From SIG565 sp045590755 (GTDB taxonomy: Bacteria; Bacillota; Clostridia; Oscillospirales; Acutalibacteraceae), in the NCBI GenBank assembly GCA_045590755.1, contig JAZNRP010000018.1:1-58553 (forward strand): 58,553 bases of DNA, read 5' to 3'. Position numbers and translations under genes: made by a program. Under the pieces are notes generated by a model. The model did no database searches, had not been told where the DNA came from, and worked only from the letters and a program-made list of their open reading frames with translations. Positions 6,944-15,563 of the stretch are shown here, piece by piece (the stretch's first letter is position 1; the number at the start of each line of letters is the position of its first letter).

Positions 6944-8926
6944 TTAGCTTATGTCGGCATCATCAAGATACTTATAACCGTATTCGGCTATAAAATCCTT
7001 TCTGCCTTGAAGATTGTCGCCAAGTAAAACATCAAACATTTCTGCGGTACGCTCAGCATCATCGGGCATAACCTTAATGAGTCGGCGTGTGGCAGGATTC
7101 ATAGTAGTTAAGTTCATCATATCTGCCTGGTTTTCACCAAGACCCTTTGAACGGTTCATCTTGTACTTCTTGTCACCGATTTTGGTTAAAATTTCGCTTT
7201 TCTCGGCTTCGTCGTACGCGAAGTAGGTCATATCCTTAGTGATGATTTCATAAAGCGGTGTTTCGGCAATATAAACCTTGCCTTCGTAAATAAGTGTGGG
7301 CATTACCCTATAAATCATAGTTAAAATAAGGGTGCGTATCTGGAAGCCGTCGACATCGGCATCGGTACAGATTATTATCTTATTCCAACGAAGATTATCA
7401 AGATTAAAGGTTGATAAATCCTTATTGCCCTTAGTCTTTACTTCAACGCCGCAACCAAGCACTTTAATAAGGTCGGTTATAATTTCGCTTTTAAAAACCT
7501 TATCATATTCTGCCTTTAAGCAGTTAAGTATTTTACCGCGTACGGGCATAATAGCCTGGAAGTCGGGGTCACGCGCCAATTTACAAGAGCCTAATGCCGA
7601 GTCACCCTCAACTATAAATATCTCACGCTGAGTAATGTCTTTTGTTCGGCAATCTACAAACTTCTGCACGCGGTCAACCATACTGTTGCTGCTTTGCATT
7701 GTTTTCTTTAAGTTCAGGCGTTCCTTTTCGCTACGCTCACGACTGCGCTTGTTGATAAGAATCTGCTCTGCAATTTTATCGGCGTCGGCCTTGTTTTCAA
7801 TAAAGTAAATTTCTAACTGGCGGCGAATAAAATCATTCATTGCTTCATAAATGAATTTATTTGTAACCGATTTTTTAGTCTGGTTTTCGTAAGACGCTAT
7901 TGATGAGAAGCAGTTAGTAACGATTGCCAAGCTTTCCTGAACATCGGAAAATGTAATTTTGCTTTCATTCGATTTATATTTATTTGTGCTTTTAATATAA
8001 TTGTCTATCTGCGATACAAATGCCGCCCTTACCGCCTTATCGGGTGAGCCGCCGTTTTCAAGCCAGCTTGAGTTGTGATAATATTCAAGCAGCTTATGGT
8101 TATTTGAAAAGCAGAAAGCCATATTCATTTTAACGGTGTATTCGGGTCGGTCTTCGCGGTCTCTACCCTTTCTGTCGCCCGACCAACTTACAATATTTGT
8201 AAGTTTTTGTTCGCCGACAACTTCTTGTAAATATTCTTCAATACCGTTTTTATAAACAAACTCAGACTGAACAAAGCGGCTTCCCTGCTGTTCACGGAAT
8301 ACGAACAGAAGTCCCTTGTTTACTATCGCCTGACGGTGCAATATGTCCATAAGCTCTGATGGCACAATATCAACTTCGGTGAATACTTCAATATCGGGCT
8401 TCCACTTAATTTTTGTACCCGTGTCGCGCCCTGAATATTCTTCCTTCTTTAAACCGCCTATGTTAAAGCCCTTTTCAAAGTGAAGATTATACTTGAATCC
8501 ATCACGCTTAATTTCGACATCCATATATTCACTTGCGAACTGTGTAGCGCATAGTCCTAAGCCGTTGAGACCAATTGAGTACTCATAGTTAGAGCCACTT
8601 GCAGTACCGTACTTACCGCCCGCATACAACTCACAAAAGATAAGCTCCCAGTTATAGCACTGTTCTTTATTATTAAAGTCAACGGGGGCGCCGCGTCCGA
8701 AGTCCTGAACTTCAACCGAGCCGTCAACATACTTTGTGACAACGATTTTATTACCGTGTCCTTCGCGCGCTTCGTCGATTGAGTTGGAAATGATTTCAAA
8801 GACCGAATGCTTACAGCCTTCAATATCATCGGAGCCGAAAATAACACCCGGTCTGAGTCTTACCTGGTCGGGCCCTTTTAATTTTTCGATACTTTCGTTA
8901 TCATATACCGTATTTTTATTTGCCAT
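6944..8926 (-). CDS. type IIA topoisomerase B subunit, ParE/GyrB-like, divergent
   Basis: This is the ATPase subunit partnering the downstream A subunit. At 660 residues it contains a GHKL ATPase domain (EIISNSIDEA with catalytic E and N, QDFGRG, and GLNGLG in place of the usual GLHGVG), a transducer domain, and a TOPRIM domain with the EGDSA motif and TDADVDG metal-binding acidic cluster. All catalytic positions I can identify are kept, but the surrounding motifs are clearly divergent from GyrB and ParE. ParE is the nearest label, given its ParC-like neighbour. It has its own promoter with a consensus -10. Confidence 0.87.
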   Translation of the reverse strand: MANKNTVYDNESIEKLKGPDQVRLRPGVIFGSDDIEGCKHSVFEIISNSIDEAREGHGNKIVVTKYVDGSVEVQDFGRGAPVDFNNKEQCYNWELIFCELYAGGKYGTASGSNYEYSIGLNGLGLCATQFASEYMDVEIKRDGFKYNLHFEKGFNIGGLKKEEYSGRDTGTKIKWKPDIEVFTEVDIVPSELMDILHRQAIVNKGLLFVFREQQGSRFVQSEFVYKNGIEEYLQEVVGEQKLTNIVSWSGDRKGRDREDRPEYTVKMNMAFCFSNNHKLLEYYHNSSWLENGGSPDKAVRAAFVSQIDNYIKSTNKYKSNESKITFSDVQESLAIVTNCFSSIASYENQTKKSVTNKFIYEAMNDFIRRQLEIYFIENKADADKIAEQILINKRSRERSEKERLNLKKTMQSSNSMVDRVQKFVDCRTKDITQREIFIVEGDSALGSCKLARDPDFQAIMPVRGKILNCLKAEYDKVFKSEIITDLIKVLGCGVEVKTKGNKDLSTFNLDNLRWNKIIICTDADVDGFQIRTLILTMIYRVMPTLIYEGKVYIAETPLYEIITKDMTYFAYDEAEKSEILTKIGDKKYKMNRSKGLGENQADMMNLTTMNPATRRLIKVMPDDAERTAEMFDVLLGDNLQGRKDFIAEYGYKYLDDADIS

Positions 8927-8960
8927 TCGGGATTTCTCCTATTTATGAATAATTATATAT

Positions 8961-8990
8961 ATTATACTCTATATATTGTGGTTAAGTCAA
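8961..8990 (-). promoter_or_regulatory. sigma-A promoter of the topoisomerase operon
   Basis: On the minus strand -35 TTGACT (8985-8990), an 18-base spacer and a consensus -10 TATAAT (8961-8966) lie about 35 bases before the B-subunit ATG. An AGGAG ribosome-binding site follows. Confidence 0.8.
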
Positions 8991-9000
8991 GTATCAGCAC

Positions 9001-9044
9001 AAAAAATAAACACAGCCTACATTTCTAAAAATGATAAGCTGTGC
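9001..9044 (-). terminator. intrinsic terminator of proBAC
   Basis: On the minus strand a CACAGC/GCTGTG stem with an inner CATTT/AAATG pairing is followed by TTTATTTTTT. It begins 15 bases after the proC stop codon. Confidence 0.82.
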
Positions 9045-9058
9045 TATTATTCTCTTTA

Positions 9059-9859
9059 CTATTTACCGAGTTCCTTTGTACGCTTGAAGGATTTATCAAC
9101 CGCTTTCATAACAGTTACCTTAAAATCGGCATTTTCAAGCGCATAAACGCCTTCTATTGTACTACCCTTTGGGGAACATACCGCATCCTTAAGCTCTATT
9201 GGGTGTTTGTTTGTTTGGAGTAACATCTTTGCAGAACCCAACACTGTTTCTGCTGCGTATTTAAGAGCTTGTTCTCTTGATAAACCGCACTGTACGCCAC
9301 CGTCTGCCAAGGCATCCATAAACATAAACACAAACGCAGGTCCGCATCCGCTTACTGCACTTGCGGCATCAATTAATTCTTCGCCTATTTCATCAAACAC
9401 GCCCGCGTTTTGCATTAATTGGACAAATTCTTTTTTCTCTTTCTTGGTTACATTTTTAGTGGCGGTATAAAGCACCATACCACTGCCTACCGCTACGGGC
9501 ATATTAGGCATTATACGGATTATTCTGACCGAACCGTTTAATTGGTTGGCTATTTTTTCACACTTTACGCCCGCCGCCATACTAACGAGTATGTAGTGGT
9601 CGCGTCTTTCCTTTAACAGTGGCGCAATTTCTCCTAAAACATCGGGTAAAATTTGCGGCTTTACGCCCAAAAATATATATTTTGCAGTTTTACAGATTTC
9701 TTCTGCAGTAGTACTTTTAGCCTTTAACCTTTTGGCAAGTGCTGACGCCTTTTCTAAATCCGTATCGGTAATAAGCACCTTTGTGTCCCGACATTTCGCC
9801 GCGGCAGTCGCTAATGCGCCGCCCATATTACCTGCGCCTATAAATCCTACTTCTATCAT
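9059..9859 (-). CDS. proC: pyrroline-5-carboxylate reductase
   Basis: This cytoplasmic enzyme reduces 1-pyrroline-5-carboxylate to proline with NAD(P)H, the last step of proline synthesis. The N-terminal Rossmann motif is VGFIGAGNMGGAL (residues 4-16). The C-terminal dimer and substrate region includes SAVSGCGPAFVFMFMDALAD near residues 163-184. At 266 residues it has the normal family length. It is the last gene of proB-proA-proC, nine bases after proA, and is followed by a terminator. Confidence 0.96.
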   Translation of the reverse strand: MIEVGFIGAGNMGGALATAAAKCRDTKVLITDTDLEKASALAKRLKAKSTTAEEICKTAKYIFLGVKPQILPDVLGEIAPLLKERRDHYILVSMAAGVKCEKIANQLNGSVRIIRIMPNMPVAVGSGMVLYTATKNVTKKEKKEFVQLMQNAGVFDEIGEELIDAASAVSGCGPAFVFMFMDALADGGVQCGLSREQALKYAAETVLGSAKMLLQTNKHPIELKDAVCSPKGSTIEGVYALENADFKVTVMKAVDKSFKRTKELGK

Positions 9860-9868
9860 TTTAACACC

Positions 9869-11122
9869 TTACCTTGTCTGTCCACTTCCGACTATGACAT
9901 ATTTATAAGTATTCAGCTCCCTTAGTCCCATAGGACCGCGTGCGTGAAGCTTTTGGGTAGAAATACCCATCTCACATCCAAGACCAAACTCGCCGCCGTC
10001 GGTAAAACGGGTTGATGCATTTACATATACCGCCGCACTATCAACACAGGTGGTAAAGATATTTGCCGCACACTCATTTTCTGTAATAATGGCTTCGCTG
10101 TGCCCCGTTGAATGCTTTGCTATATGCTCTATTGCGGCATATACATCATCTACTACACTGACCGCCAATATATAGTCTAAAAACTCAGTATCAAAATCAG
10201 TGGCATTAGCCGCTACTCCATCTATTATTTTTACTGCCTTTTCATCAAGCCGTAATTCTACGGGTATCTCACCCTTTTCTTTACGGCGGTCCACTAATCT
10301 TTCCTTTAGCTTCGGTAAAAACTCTTTTGCTATTTTGCTTGACACTAACACTACCTCGGCCGCATTGCAAACCGACGGGCGAGATGTTTTGGCATTTTCT
10401 ATAATATTTAGTGCCATATCAGTATTAGCGCATTCATCTACATAGATGTGGCAAATGCCCGTACCCGTCTGAATACAAGGCACCTTAGCGCCGTTAACAC
10501 AAGCGTTTATAAGCCCTGCCCCGCCGCGCGGAATAAGTAAATCAACAAAGCCGACTGCTGTCATAAGCTGTGTAGCACTATCACGAGTGGTATCTTCAAT
10601 AAGATTTATAAAATTAGCAGAATGGCCGCACTTTTCAATACCTTTTTTGAGTGCTGCCACTACCGCTTTATTAGAATTAAAGGCTTCCTTACCGCCGCGC
10701 AGAATACAAGCGTTACCGCTTTTAATACAGAGAGACGCCGCATCTGATGTAACATTGGGTCGGCTTTCGTATATAATCGCTACTGTACCTATAGGCGAAG
10801 ACACCTTTTGTATCTTCATACCATTTCTTTGGGTTTCACTTATAACCTTACCGACACTGTCGGGCAGCTTTGCTACTTCAACTATTCCGTCTGCCATACC
10901 TTTTATACGCTCGGCAGTCAGCCTTAGTCTATCAAGCATAACGGAACTTACTGTACCTTCGGCCTTTTCTAAATCTATTTTATTGGCACTTAAAATCTCT
11001 TCGCTATTATCTATCAAAGCTTTTGCCATACCTAAGAGTATGCTATTCTTTTCATCTGTTTTCAGGGTTGCTATTTCACGCTTTGCTTTTTGAGACTTAA
11101 TTAAAATTTCTTCGGTGGTCAA
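9869..11122 (-). CDS. proA: glutamate-5-semialdehyde dehydrogenase (gamma-glutamyl phosphate reductase)
   Basis: This enzyme reduces gamma-glutamyl phosphate to glutamate-5-semialdehyde, the second step of proline synthesis. The 417 residues cover the aldehyde-dehydrogenase-like fold. The catalytic cysteine lies in the SVCNAAE segment (near residue 250), and the family signature ending in GLGCEMGISTQKLHARGPMG is present near the C-terminus. The gene begins four bases after proB, so the two are probably translated together; the unstable intermediate is passed directly from ProB to ProA in this family. Confidence 0.97.
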   Translation of the reverse strand: MTTEEILIKSQKAKREIATLKTDEKNSILLGMAKALIDNSEEILSANKIDLEKAEGTVSSVMLDRLRLTAERIKGMADGIVEVAKLPDSVGKVISETQRNGMKIQKVSSPIGTVAIIYESRPNVTSDAASLCIKSGNACILRGGKEAFNSNKAVVAALKKGIEKCGHSANFINLIEDTTRDSATQLMTAVGFVDLLIPRGGAGLINACVNGAKVPCIQTGTGICHIYVDECANTDMALNIIENAKTSRPSVCNAAEVVLVSSKIAKEFLPKLKERLVDRRKEKGEIPVELRLDEKAVKIIDGVAANATDFDTEFLDYILAVSVVDDVYAAIEHIAKHSTGHSEAIITENECAANIFTTCVDSAAVYVNASTRFTDGGEFGLGCEMGISTQKLHARGPMGLRELNTYKYVIVGSGQTR

Positions 11123-11126
11123 CTTA

Positions 11127-11894
11127 CTACTTCCTTCCGATAAAGCGGCTTCCTACCTGTTTGCCGTCAATAATGTCATATAAAACCTTAGGATTAGAGC
11201 CATTGGCAATAACCATATCGCTACCCAAGTTTATGCAAAGCTCTGCCGCACTAAGCTTGGTAATCATTCCGCCTGTGCCGTTTTCGCTACCACTTCCGCC
11301 TGATGCGGCGCGCATTTCATCGGTAATTTCGGTTATTTGAGAAATTAGTTTGGCACCACTGTCTTTACGCGGGTCGGCGGTGAAAAGTCCGTCAATGTCT
11401 GATAGAAGAATCAATAAATCGGCACCCGATAGTACAGTTACAATAGCACCCAAGGTATCATTATCACCTATACCTATTTCGGCGGTTGATACTGTATCGT
11501 TTTCATTAATAATCGGCATAACGCCAAGTTCTAACAAGCGGTTAAGGGTGTTTTTGAAATTCTCCGCCATATCTTCACTGTTTAGCACATAGTTGGTGAT
11601 AAGCAGTTGAGCTACGGTATGATTATATTCTGAGAACAGTTTATCGTATGTATACATAAGCTCACATTGGCCTACTGCCGCTGCCGCCTGTCTTGTAGGT
11701 ATATCTTCGGGGCGTTTTTTTAGCGAGAGCTTGCCCATACCCATACCTATTGCACCGCTTGATACCAAAATTATTTCGTGTCCCTGATTTTTAAGGTCAC
11801 TCAGCACCTTGCAGAAATCCTCTATATGTCTGATATTTAGTCGGCCCGAACTGTACGCCAAAGTTGATGTGCCAACCTTTACAACAATTCTCAT
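11127..11894 (-). CDS. proB: glutamate 5-kinase, short form without PUA domain
   Basis: This amino-acid kinase phosphorylates glutamate to start proline synthesis and is normally feedback-inhibited by proline. The 255 residues cover the kinase fold: VKVGTSTL near the N-terminus, the SSGAIGMGM loop, and the NENDTV and LLSDIDGLF segments. The C-terminal PUA domain of longer homologues (about 367 residues in E. coli) is absent; short forms are known. It is the first gene of the operon and starts at ATG 11894 with only a weak ribosome-binding site (GGGGTG). Confidence 0.95.
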   Translation of the reverse strand: MRIVVKVGTSTLAYSSGRLNIRHIEDFCKVLSDLKNQGHEIILVSSGAIGMGMGKLSLKKRPEDIPTRQAAAAVGQCELMYTYDKLFSEYNHTVAQLLITNYVLNSEDMAENFKNTLNRLLELGVMPIINENDTVSTAEIGIGDNDTLGAIVTVLSGADLLILLSDIDGLFTADPRKDSGAKLISQITEITDEMRAASGGSGSENGTGGMITKLSAAELCINLGSDMVIANGSNPKVLYDIIDGKQVGSRFIGRK

Positions 11895-11925
11895 ATCAAC
11901 ACCCCAATTTGCATATTATTGTATA

Positions 11926-11953
11926 ATTATACCACAGTCTATCTATTTTTCAA
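11926..11953 (-). promoter_or_regulatory. sigma-A promoter of proBAC
   Basis: On the minus strand -35 TTGAAA (11948-11953), a 16-base spacer and a consensus -10 TATAAT (11926-11931) lie about 30 bases before the proB ATG. It is squeezed directly against the terminator of the upstream mrp gene. Confidence 0.78.
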
Positions 11954-11954
11954 A

Positions 11955-11990
11955 GAAAAAAATCATCTCCCCAACTAAATGTGGGGAGAT
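11955..11990 (-). terminator. intrinsic terminator of mrp
   Basis: An 8-bp GC-rich stem ATCTCCCC/GGGGAGAT (11965-11972 and 11983-11990) is followed on the minus strand by a run of seven T. It lies seven bases past the mrp stop codon. Confidence 0.92.
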
Positions 11991-11996
11991 TATACT

Positions 11997-12842
11997 TTAT
12001 TTGTTCAGTTTTGCATCGATATATCTTGCCGCATCGGTAAAATAATTATTATCGAATCTATCAAACATACCGTTATCAACCAATGACGCCATATCAGTAT
12101 CAATCGGTATTCTTGCAAGTAAAGGAAGGTCTAATTCATCGGCAACCGTTTCGGTTTTGCCGCTACCGAAAATATGAAATTCCTTACCGCAGTCGGGACA
12201 CTTAACATAGCTCATATTCTCAACTATACCGAGTACCGGTATATTCATCATCTTTGCCATATTGTATGCCTTTTTAACTATCAGGGATACCAAATCCTGC
12301 GGAGATGTTACAATAACTATTCCGTCAAGCGGCAGACTCTGGAAAACGGTAAGCGGAACATCGCCCGTTCCTGGAGGACAGTCAACAAACATATAGTCGA
12401 CATTGCCCCATGCAACATCACTCCAAAACTGCTTTACGGCACCCGCAATAACCGGACCGCGCCAAACTACAGGGGCTTCGGTATCTTCTAACAACAAATT
12501 TACCGACATTAATTTAATTCCATTGTTACTCTCTGCCGGCAATATGCCTCGTTCATCCTGCATTGCCCTTGCGTTTACTCCGAACATTTTAGGAATTGAC
12601 GGGCCTGTAATATCGGCATCAAGCACCGCGGTTTCATAGCCTGCGCGTTGCATACTGACAGCAAGGCCGCCCGTAACCAAGGATTTACCAACGCCGCCCT
12701 TACCGCTTACAACACCTATTACGCGTTTAATATTGCTAAACTCATTCTGTGCGGCTATAAGGCTTGTTGGTTCCTTCTTTGCCGATGCACAATTACTGCA
12801 ATCCCCCTTACAGGATGTTTCATTACATTTTCTGTCGCTCAT
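11997..12842 (-). CDS. mrp: Mrp/NBP35-family Fe-S cluster carrier ATPase
   Basis: This P-loop NTPase of the ParA/MinD fold is thought to carry or insert Fe-S clusters. The 281 residues start with a cysteine cluster (C5, C10, C14, C17 in CNETSCKGDCSNC), as in NBP35. A deviant Walker A (SGKGGVGKS) sits near residue 46 and CPDC, the bridging-cluster motif, near residue 215. VDCPPGTGD is the Walker B region. It is the last gene of an apparent Fe-S operon after nifS, iscU and an S1-domain gene, 21 bases behind the latter, and ends at a strong terminator. The exact client proteins cannot be told from sequence. Confidence 0.92.
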   Translation of the reverse strand: MSDRKCNETSCKGDCSNCASAKKEPTSLIAAQNEFSNIKRVIGVVSGKGGVGKSLVTGGLAVSMQRAGYETAVLDADITGPSIPKMFGVNARAMQDERGILPAESNNGIKLMSVNLLLEDTEAPVVWRGPVIAGAVKQFWSDVAWGNVDYMFVDCPPGTGDVPLTVFQSLPLDGIVIVTSPQDLVSLIVKKAYNMAKMMNIPVLGIVENMSYVKCPDCGKEFHIFGSGKTETVADELDLPLLARIPIDTDMASLVDNGMFDRFDNNYFTDAARYIDAKLNK

Positions 12843-12863
12843 TTTGAACTTCCTTCCAAAAAC

Positions 12864-13787
12864 TTAGAATTGTGTAAATATCTGCTTAACAGAATTCGGC
12901 GGTGAGTAGTACCATTCATCAATATGAGTATCAAAGAAAAAATACTCCACCGGTGTTATATAATCACTGTCAAAGCTATCTATTATAATAAGCTTTACCT
13001 TCATTTTTTCGGGTATTATGCTTTTAATAAACACACTTGCCTGTTGACCTATGTAGACATCTTCCTTAGGCTCAGCCAAGCCCGCTAAATTAGGGGTTAA
13101 TTCAACAAAAACGCCGTAACTTTCAACCGAGCGTATTATGCCTGTAACGGTCTGCCCTGCTTTTAATAAATCGGCATTTTGCTGCCAAGTGCCGAGTAGC
13201 TCTTTAAGGGAGAGCATTATTTTACCGTCGGGCATTATTTGCCTTACCGCAACCTTTATATCTGTACCGACTGAAAAGCGGTCGGACGGATGGGCTATAC
13301 GGGACACCGAAATAGAATCAATCGGTAAAAGTGCTATTACACCGCAACCGATATCACAAAAGGCGCCGAAGCTTTCAAGGTGTGTTATACGGGCGTCTAT
13401 AATGTCCCCCGCAGTCAAGGTGTTTATATAATGCTCTATGCACTGCTCTTGTGCCGCGCGGCGCGACAATATGGCATACATCTTGCCTTCAGAATCGGTT
13501 TCAACACTTTTTACCGTAAAGCAGACCGATTTGCCTACACGGGAAATAAGTGCAATATCTCGCACATTACCTTCACTTATACCTATAGCACCGTCATAGC
13601 GCGGTATTATTCCCTTCATACAACCAAGGTTTACCATTAAATTATGCTCCGCATCGCACATAAAGGCCGTTGCTTCCAAAATTTCACCCGACTGCATCGA
13701 CTGTGTGATGCTAAGTGGTGTATGCATCCTTTTTTTATTGGACACGGTATCATTAAGCCAACCCTCAGGAAAATAACCCTTCATCAT
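12864..13787 (-). CDS. S1 RNA-binding domain protein (ribosomal protein S1-like)
   Basis: A 307-residue protein with at least two clear S1 (OB-fold) repeats: one near residues 127-197 (AGDIIDARITHLESFGAF, then KIMLSLKELLG) and one near 208-265 (GQTVTGIIRSVESYGVFVEL). A more divergent repeat lies near 32-113 (GEILEATAFM). Such proteins bind mRNA or ribosomes. It is shorter than classical S1 and its C-terminal tail, rich in aromatic and acidic residues, is not recognised. Start ATG 13787 is preferred because AGAAAGG lies seven bases upstream. It sits between iscU and mrp, which is unusual company and suggests co-expression with Fe-S assembly, but no cysteine cluster is seen. Confidence 0.8.
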   Translation of the reverse strand: MMKGYFPEGWLNDTVSNKKRMHTPLSITQSMQSGEILEATAFMCDAEHNLMVNLGCMKGIIPRYDGAIGISEGNVRDIALISRVGKSVCFTVKSVETDSEGKMYAILSRRAAQEQCIEHYINTLTAGDIIDARITHLESFGAFCDIGCGVIALLPIDSISVSRIAHPSDRFSVGTDIKVAVRQIMPDGKIMLSLKELLGTWQQNADLLKAGQTVTGIIRSVESYGVFVELTPNLAGLAEPKEDVYIGQQASVFIKSIIPEKMKVKLIIIDSFDSDYITPVEYFFFDTHIDEWYYSPPNSVKQIFTQF

Positions 13788-13863
13788 TATCAAGCCTTTC
13801 TTTTCATATATTTCCTAAAAAAGTATATGAAAAAAATGGGGTAATAATGATTAATTTATATGT

Positions 13864-14298
13864 TTATTTTGAACAGCCTTCGCAGTGGTCGCAGTCGTGC
13901 TCGATTACACCTACAAAGGGTGTGGGGTCTACACCCTGTCTTGTATAATAATCGGCTAAAGCGGCTTTAATTGCCTGCTCTGCCAAAACGGAACAGTGGA
14001 TTTTATGCGGCGGTAGTCCGCCCAAGGCTTCAACAACCGCTTTGTTTGAAAGCTCAAGCGCCTTTTCAATGGGCTGACCCTTCACCATTTCGGTTGCTAT
14101 AGAGCTTGTAGCAATAGCCGACGCACAGCCGTAGGTCTTAAAACGGACATCTTCAATAACTCCGTTTTCTATTTTTAAGTACATTCTCATAATATCGCCG
14201 CATTTTGCGTTACCAACTTCGCCGACACCATTTGCATCAGCCAGTTCGCCTACATTACGCGGATTTGTAAAATGGTCCATAACCTTATCTGTATACAT
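13864..14298 (-). CDS. iscU: Fe-S cluster assembly scaffold IscU/NifU-like
   Basis: The 144-residue scaffold assembles [2Fe-2S]/[4Fe-4S] clusters from cysteine-derived sulfur. The three conserved cysteines are present: NAKCGD near residue 33, YGCASA near 57, and HCSVLAEQAI near 101. The C-terminus carries an extra cysteine-rich tail, DCDHCEGC, that is not part of the core scaffold. It begins three bases after nifS, its sulfur donor. The proteobacterial hscA/hscB/fdx genes are absent, consistent with the simpler clostridial NIF/ISC-like arrangement. Confidence 0.93.
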   Translation of the reverse strand: MYTDKVMDHFTNPRNVGELADANGVGEVGNAKCGDIMRMYLKIENGVIEDVRFKTYGCASAIATSSIATEMVKGQPIEKALELSNKAVVEALGGLPPHKIHCSVLAEQAIKAALADYYTRQGVDPTPFVGVIEHDCDHCEGCSK

Positions 14299-14301
14299 TA
14301 A

Positions 14302-15489
14302 TTATTCTCCTTTATTACCCGCCACTATTTTGTCCCAAAGCGGTGACATTGAGCGTAATCTTTCAATAATAGGTGGTAAAACTTCGCATATATACTTTGC
14401 ATCATCCAGTGTGTTTTCATCACTGAAGGACAAGCGAAGTGAGCCGTGCGCTACTTCGTGCTTAAGACCGATGCTTAAAAGCACATGGCTTGGGTCAAGT
14501 GAGCCAGATGTACAAGCAGAGCCCGATGATGCGCAGATACCCTTTGCATCAAGCATTAAAAGTAATGATTCACCTTCAACGCCTTCAAAGCACATATTAA
14601 CATTCCCAGGCAATCTCTTTACCCTGTCCCCGTTTACGCGCGAGCGTTCAATTTTAAGGCAGCTATCTATTATATAATTACTGATTTCGCGGCATTTCTT
14701 ATCTCTCTCTGCCATAGAGCTTACCGCTTCCTTAATTGCTATACCCATACCAACAATACCTGCAGTATTTTCGGTGCCCGCACGGCGTCTGTTTTCCTGT
14801 GCGCCGCCGTCAATCAAATTACCAAAAGGTATGCCGCGTTTTATATACAAAGCGCCGACACCTTTGGGGCCGTGGAATTTATGAGCCGACATTGAAAGCA
14901 TATCAATGCACTGCTGTTTTACATCTATCGGTACATTGCCTACCGCCTGCACGGCATCGGTGTGGAACACAATACCTTTTTCGCGACAGACTGCGCCTAT
15001 TTCTGCTATAGGCTGAACTGTGCCGATTTCGTTATTGGCATACATTACGGTAACAAGGCCTGTTGTGTCCTTAATTGCCGCCTTTAATTCATCCGCCCTT
15101 ACAACACCGTCAGAATGTACTTCAAGCAAGGTTATCTCGAAGCCTTCCTTTTCGAGCGCATTCAAGGTATGAAGTACTGCGTGATGCTCAAATTTTGTAG
15201 AAATTATGTGATTCTTACCCTTTTTGAGCATAGCGTGGGCATAACCCTTAATAGCCCAGTTGTCTGCTTCACTGCCGCCTGCAGTAAAGTATATTTCGTT
15301 AACTTTAGCACCTATGGCTTCAGCCACGCGCTCTCGGGCTTCTTCAATGGCTGACTTTGCCTTTGCGCCAAAATTATAAAGGCTTGAAGCGTTTGCATAT
15401 TCTTCTTTTAAGTACGGCATCATACCATTTAAAGCGTTTTCGCTTAATTTGGTTGTAGCCGCATTGTCTGCATAAATAAATCTTTCCAT
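14302..15489 (-). CDS. nifS: cysteine desulfurase (NifS/IscS family)
   Basis: This PLP-dependent enzyme converts cysteine to alanine and passes persulfide sulfur to IscU. The 395 residues contain the PLP-binding lysine in SAHKFHGPKG near residue 204, and the catalytic cysteine loop ASSGSACTSGS near residue 325 in the long, flexible form typical of group I (NifS/IscS) enzymes. The early motif YADNAATTKL is also typical. It is the first gene of the Fe-S operon, behind a promoter overlapped by a dyad. Whether it should be called iscS or nifS is a naming choice. Confidence 0.95.
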   Translation of the reverse strand: MERFIYADNAATTKLSENALNGMMPYLKEEYANASSLYNFGAKAKSAIEEARERVAEAIGAKVNEIYFTAGGSEADNWAIKGYAHAMLKKGKNHIISTKFEHHAVLHTLNALEKEGFEITLLEVHSDGVVRADELKAAIKDTTGLVTVMYANNEIGTVQPIAEIGAVCREKGIVFHTDAVQAVGNVPIDVKQQCIDMLSMSAHKFHGPKGVGALYIKRGIPFGNLIDGGAQENRRRAGTENTAGIVGMGIAIKEAVSSMAERDKKCREISNYIIDSCLKIERSRVNGDRVKRLPGNVNMCFEGVEGESLLLMLDAKGICASSGSACTSGSLDPSHVLLSIGLKHEVAHGSLRLSFSDENTLDDAKYICEVLPPIIERLRSMSPLWDKIVAGNKGE

Positions 15490-15523
15490 TTTGTATTCCT
15501 TAACATAAAAAATTTTTCCATCG

Positions 15524-15559
15524 ACTATTGTATACTATTTCGGTATACTTTTCAATAGT
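15524..15559 (-). promoter_or_regulatory. promoter with overlapping dyad ahead of nifS-iscU
   Basis: On the minus strand -35 TTGAAA (15550-15555), a 17-base spacer and -10 TACAAT (15527-15532) form a good sigma-A promoter. A dyad covers it exactly: ACTATTG (15524-15530) with CAATAGT (15553-15559), and inside that two GTATAC blocks (15530-15535 and 15543-15548). This fits binding of a dimeric repressor, for example an Rrf2/IscR-type Fe-S sensor, but no such gene is in the window. Confidence 0.6.
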
Positions 15560-15563
15560 AACT

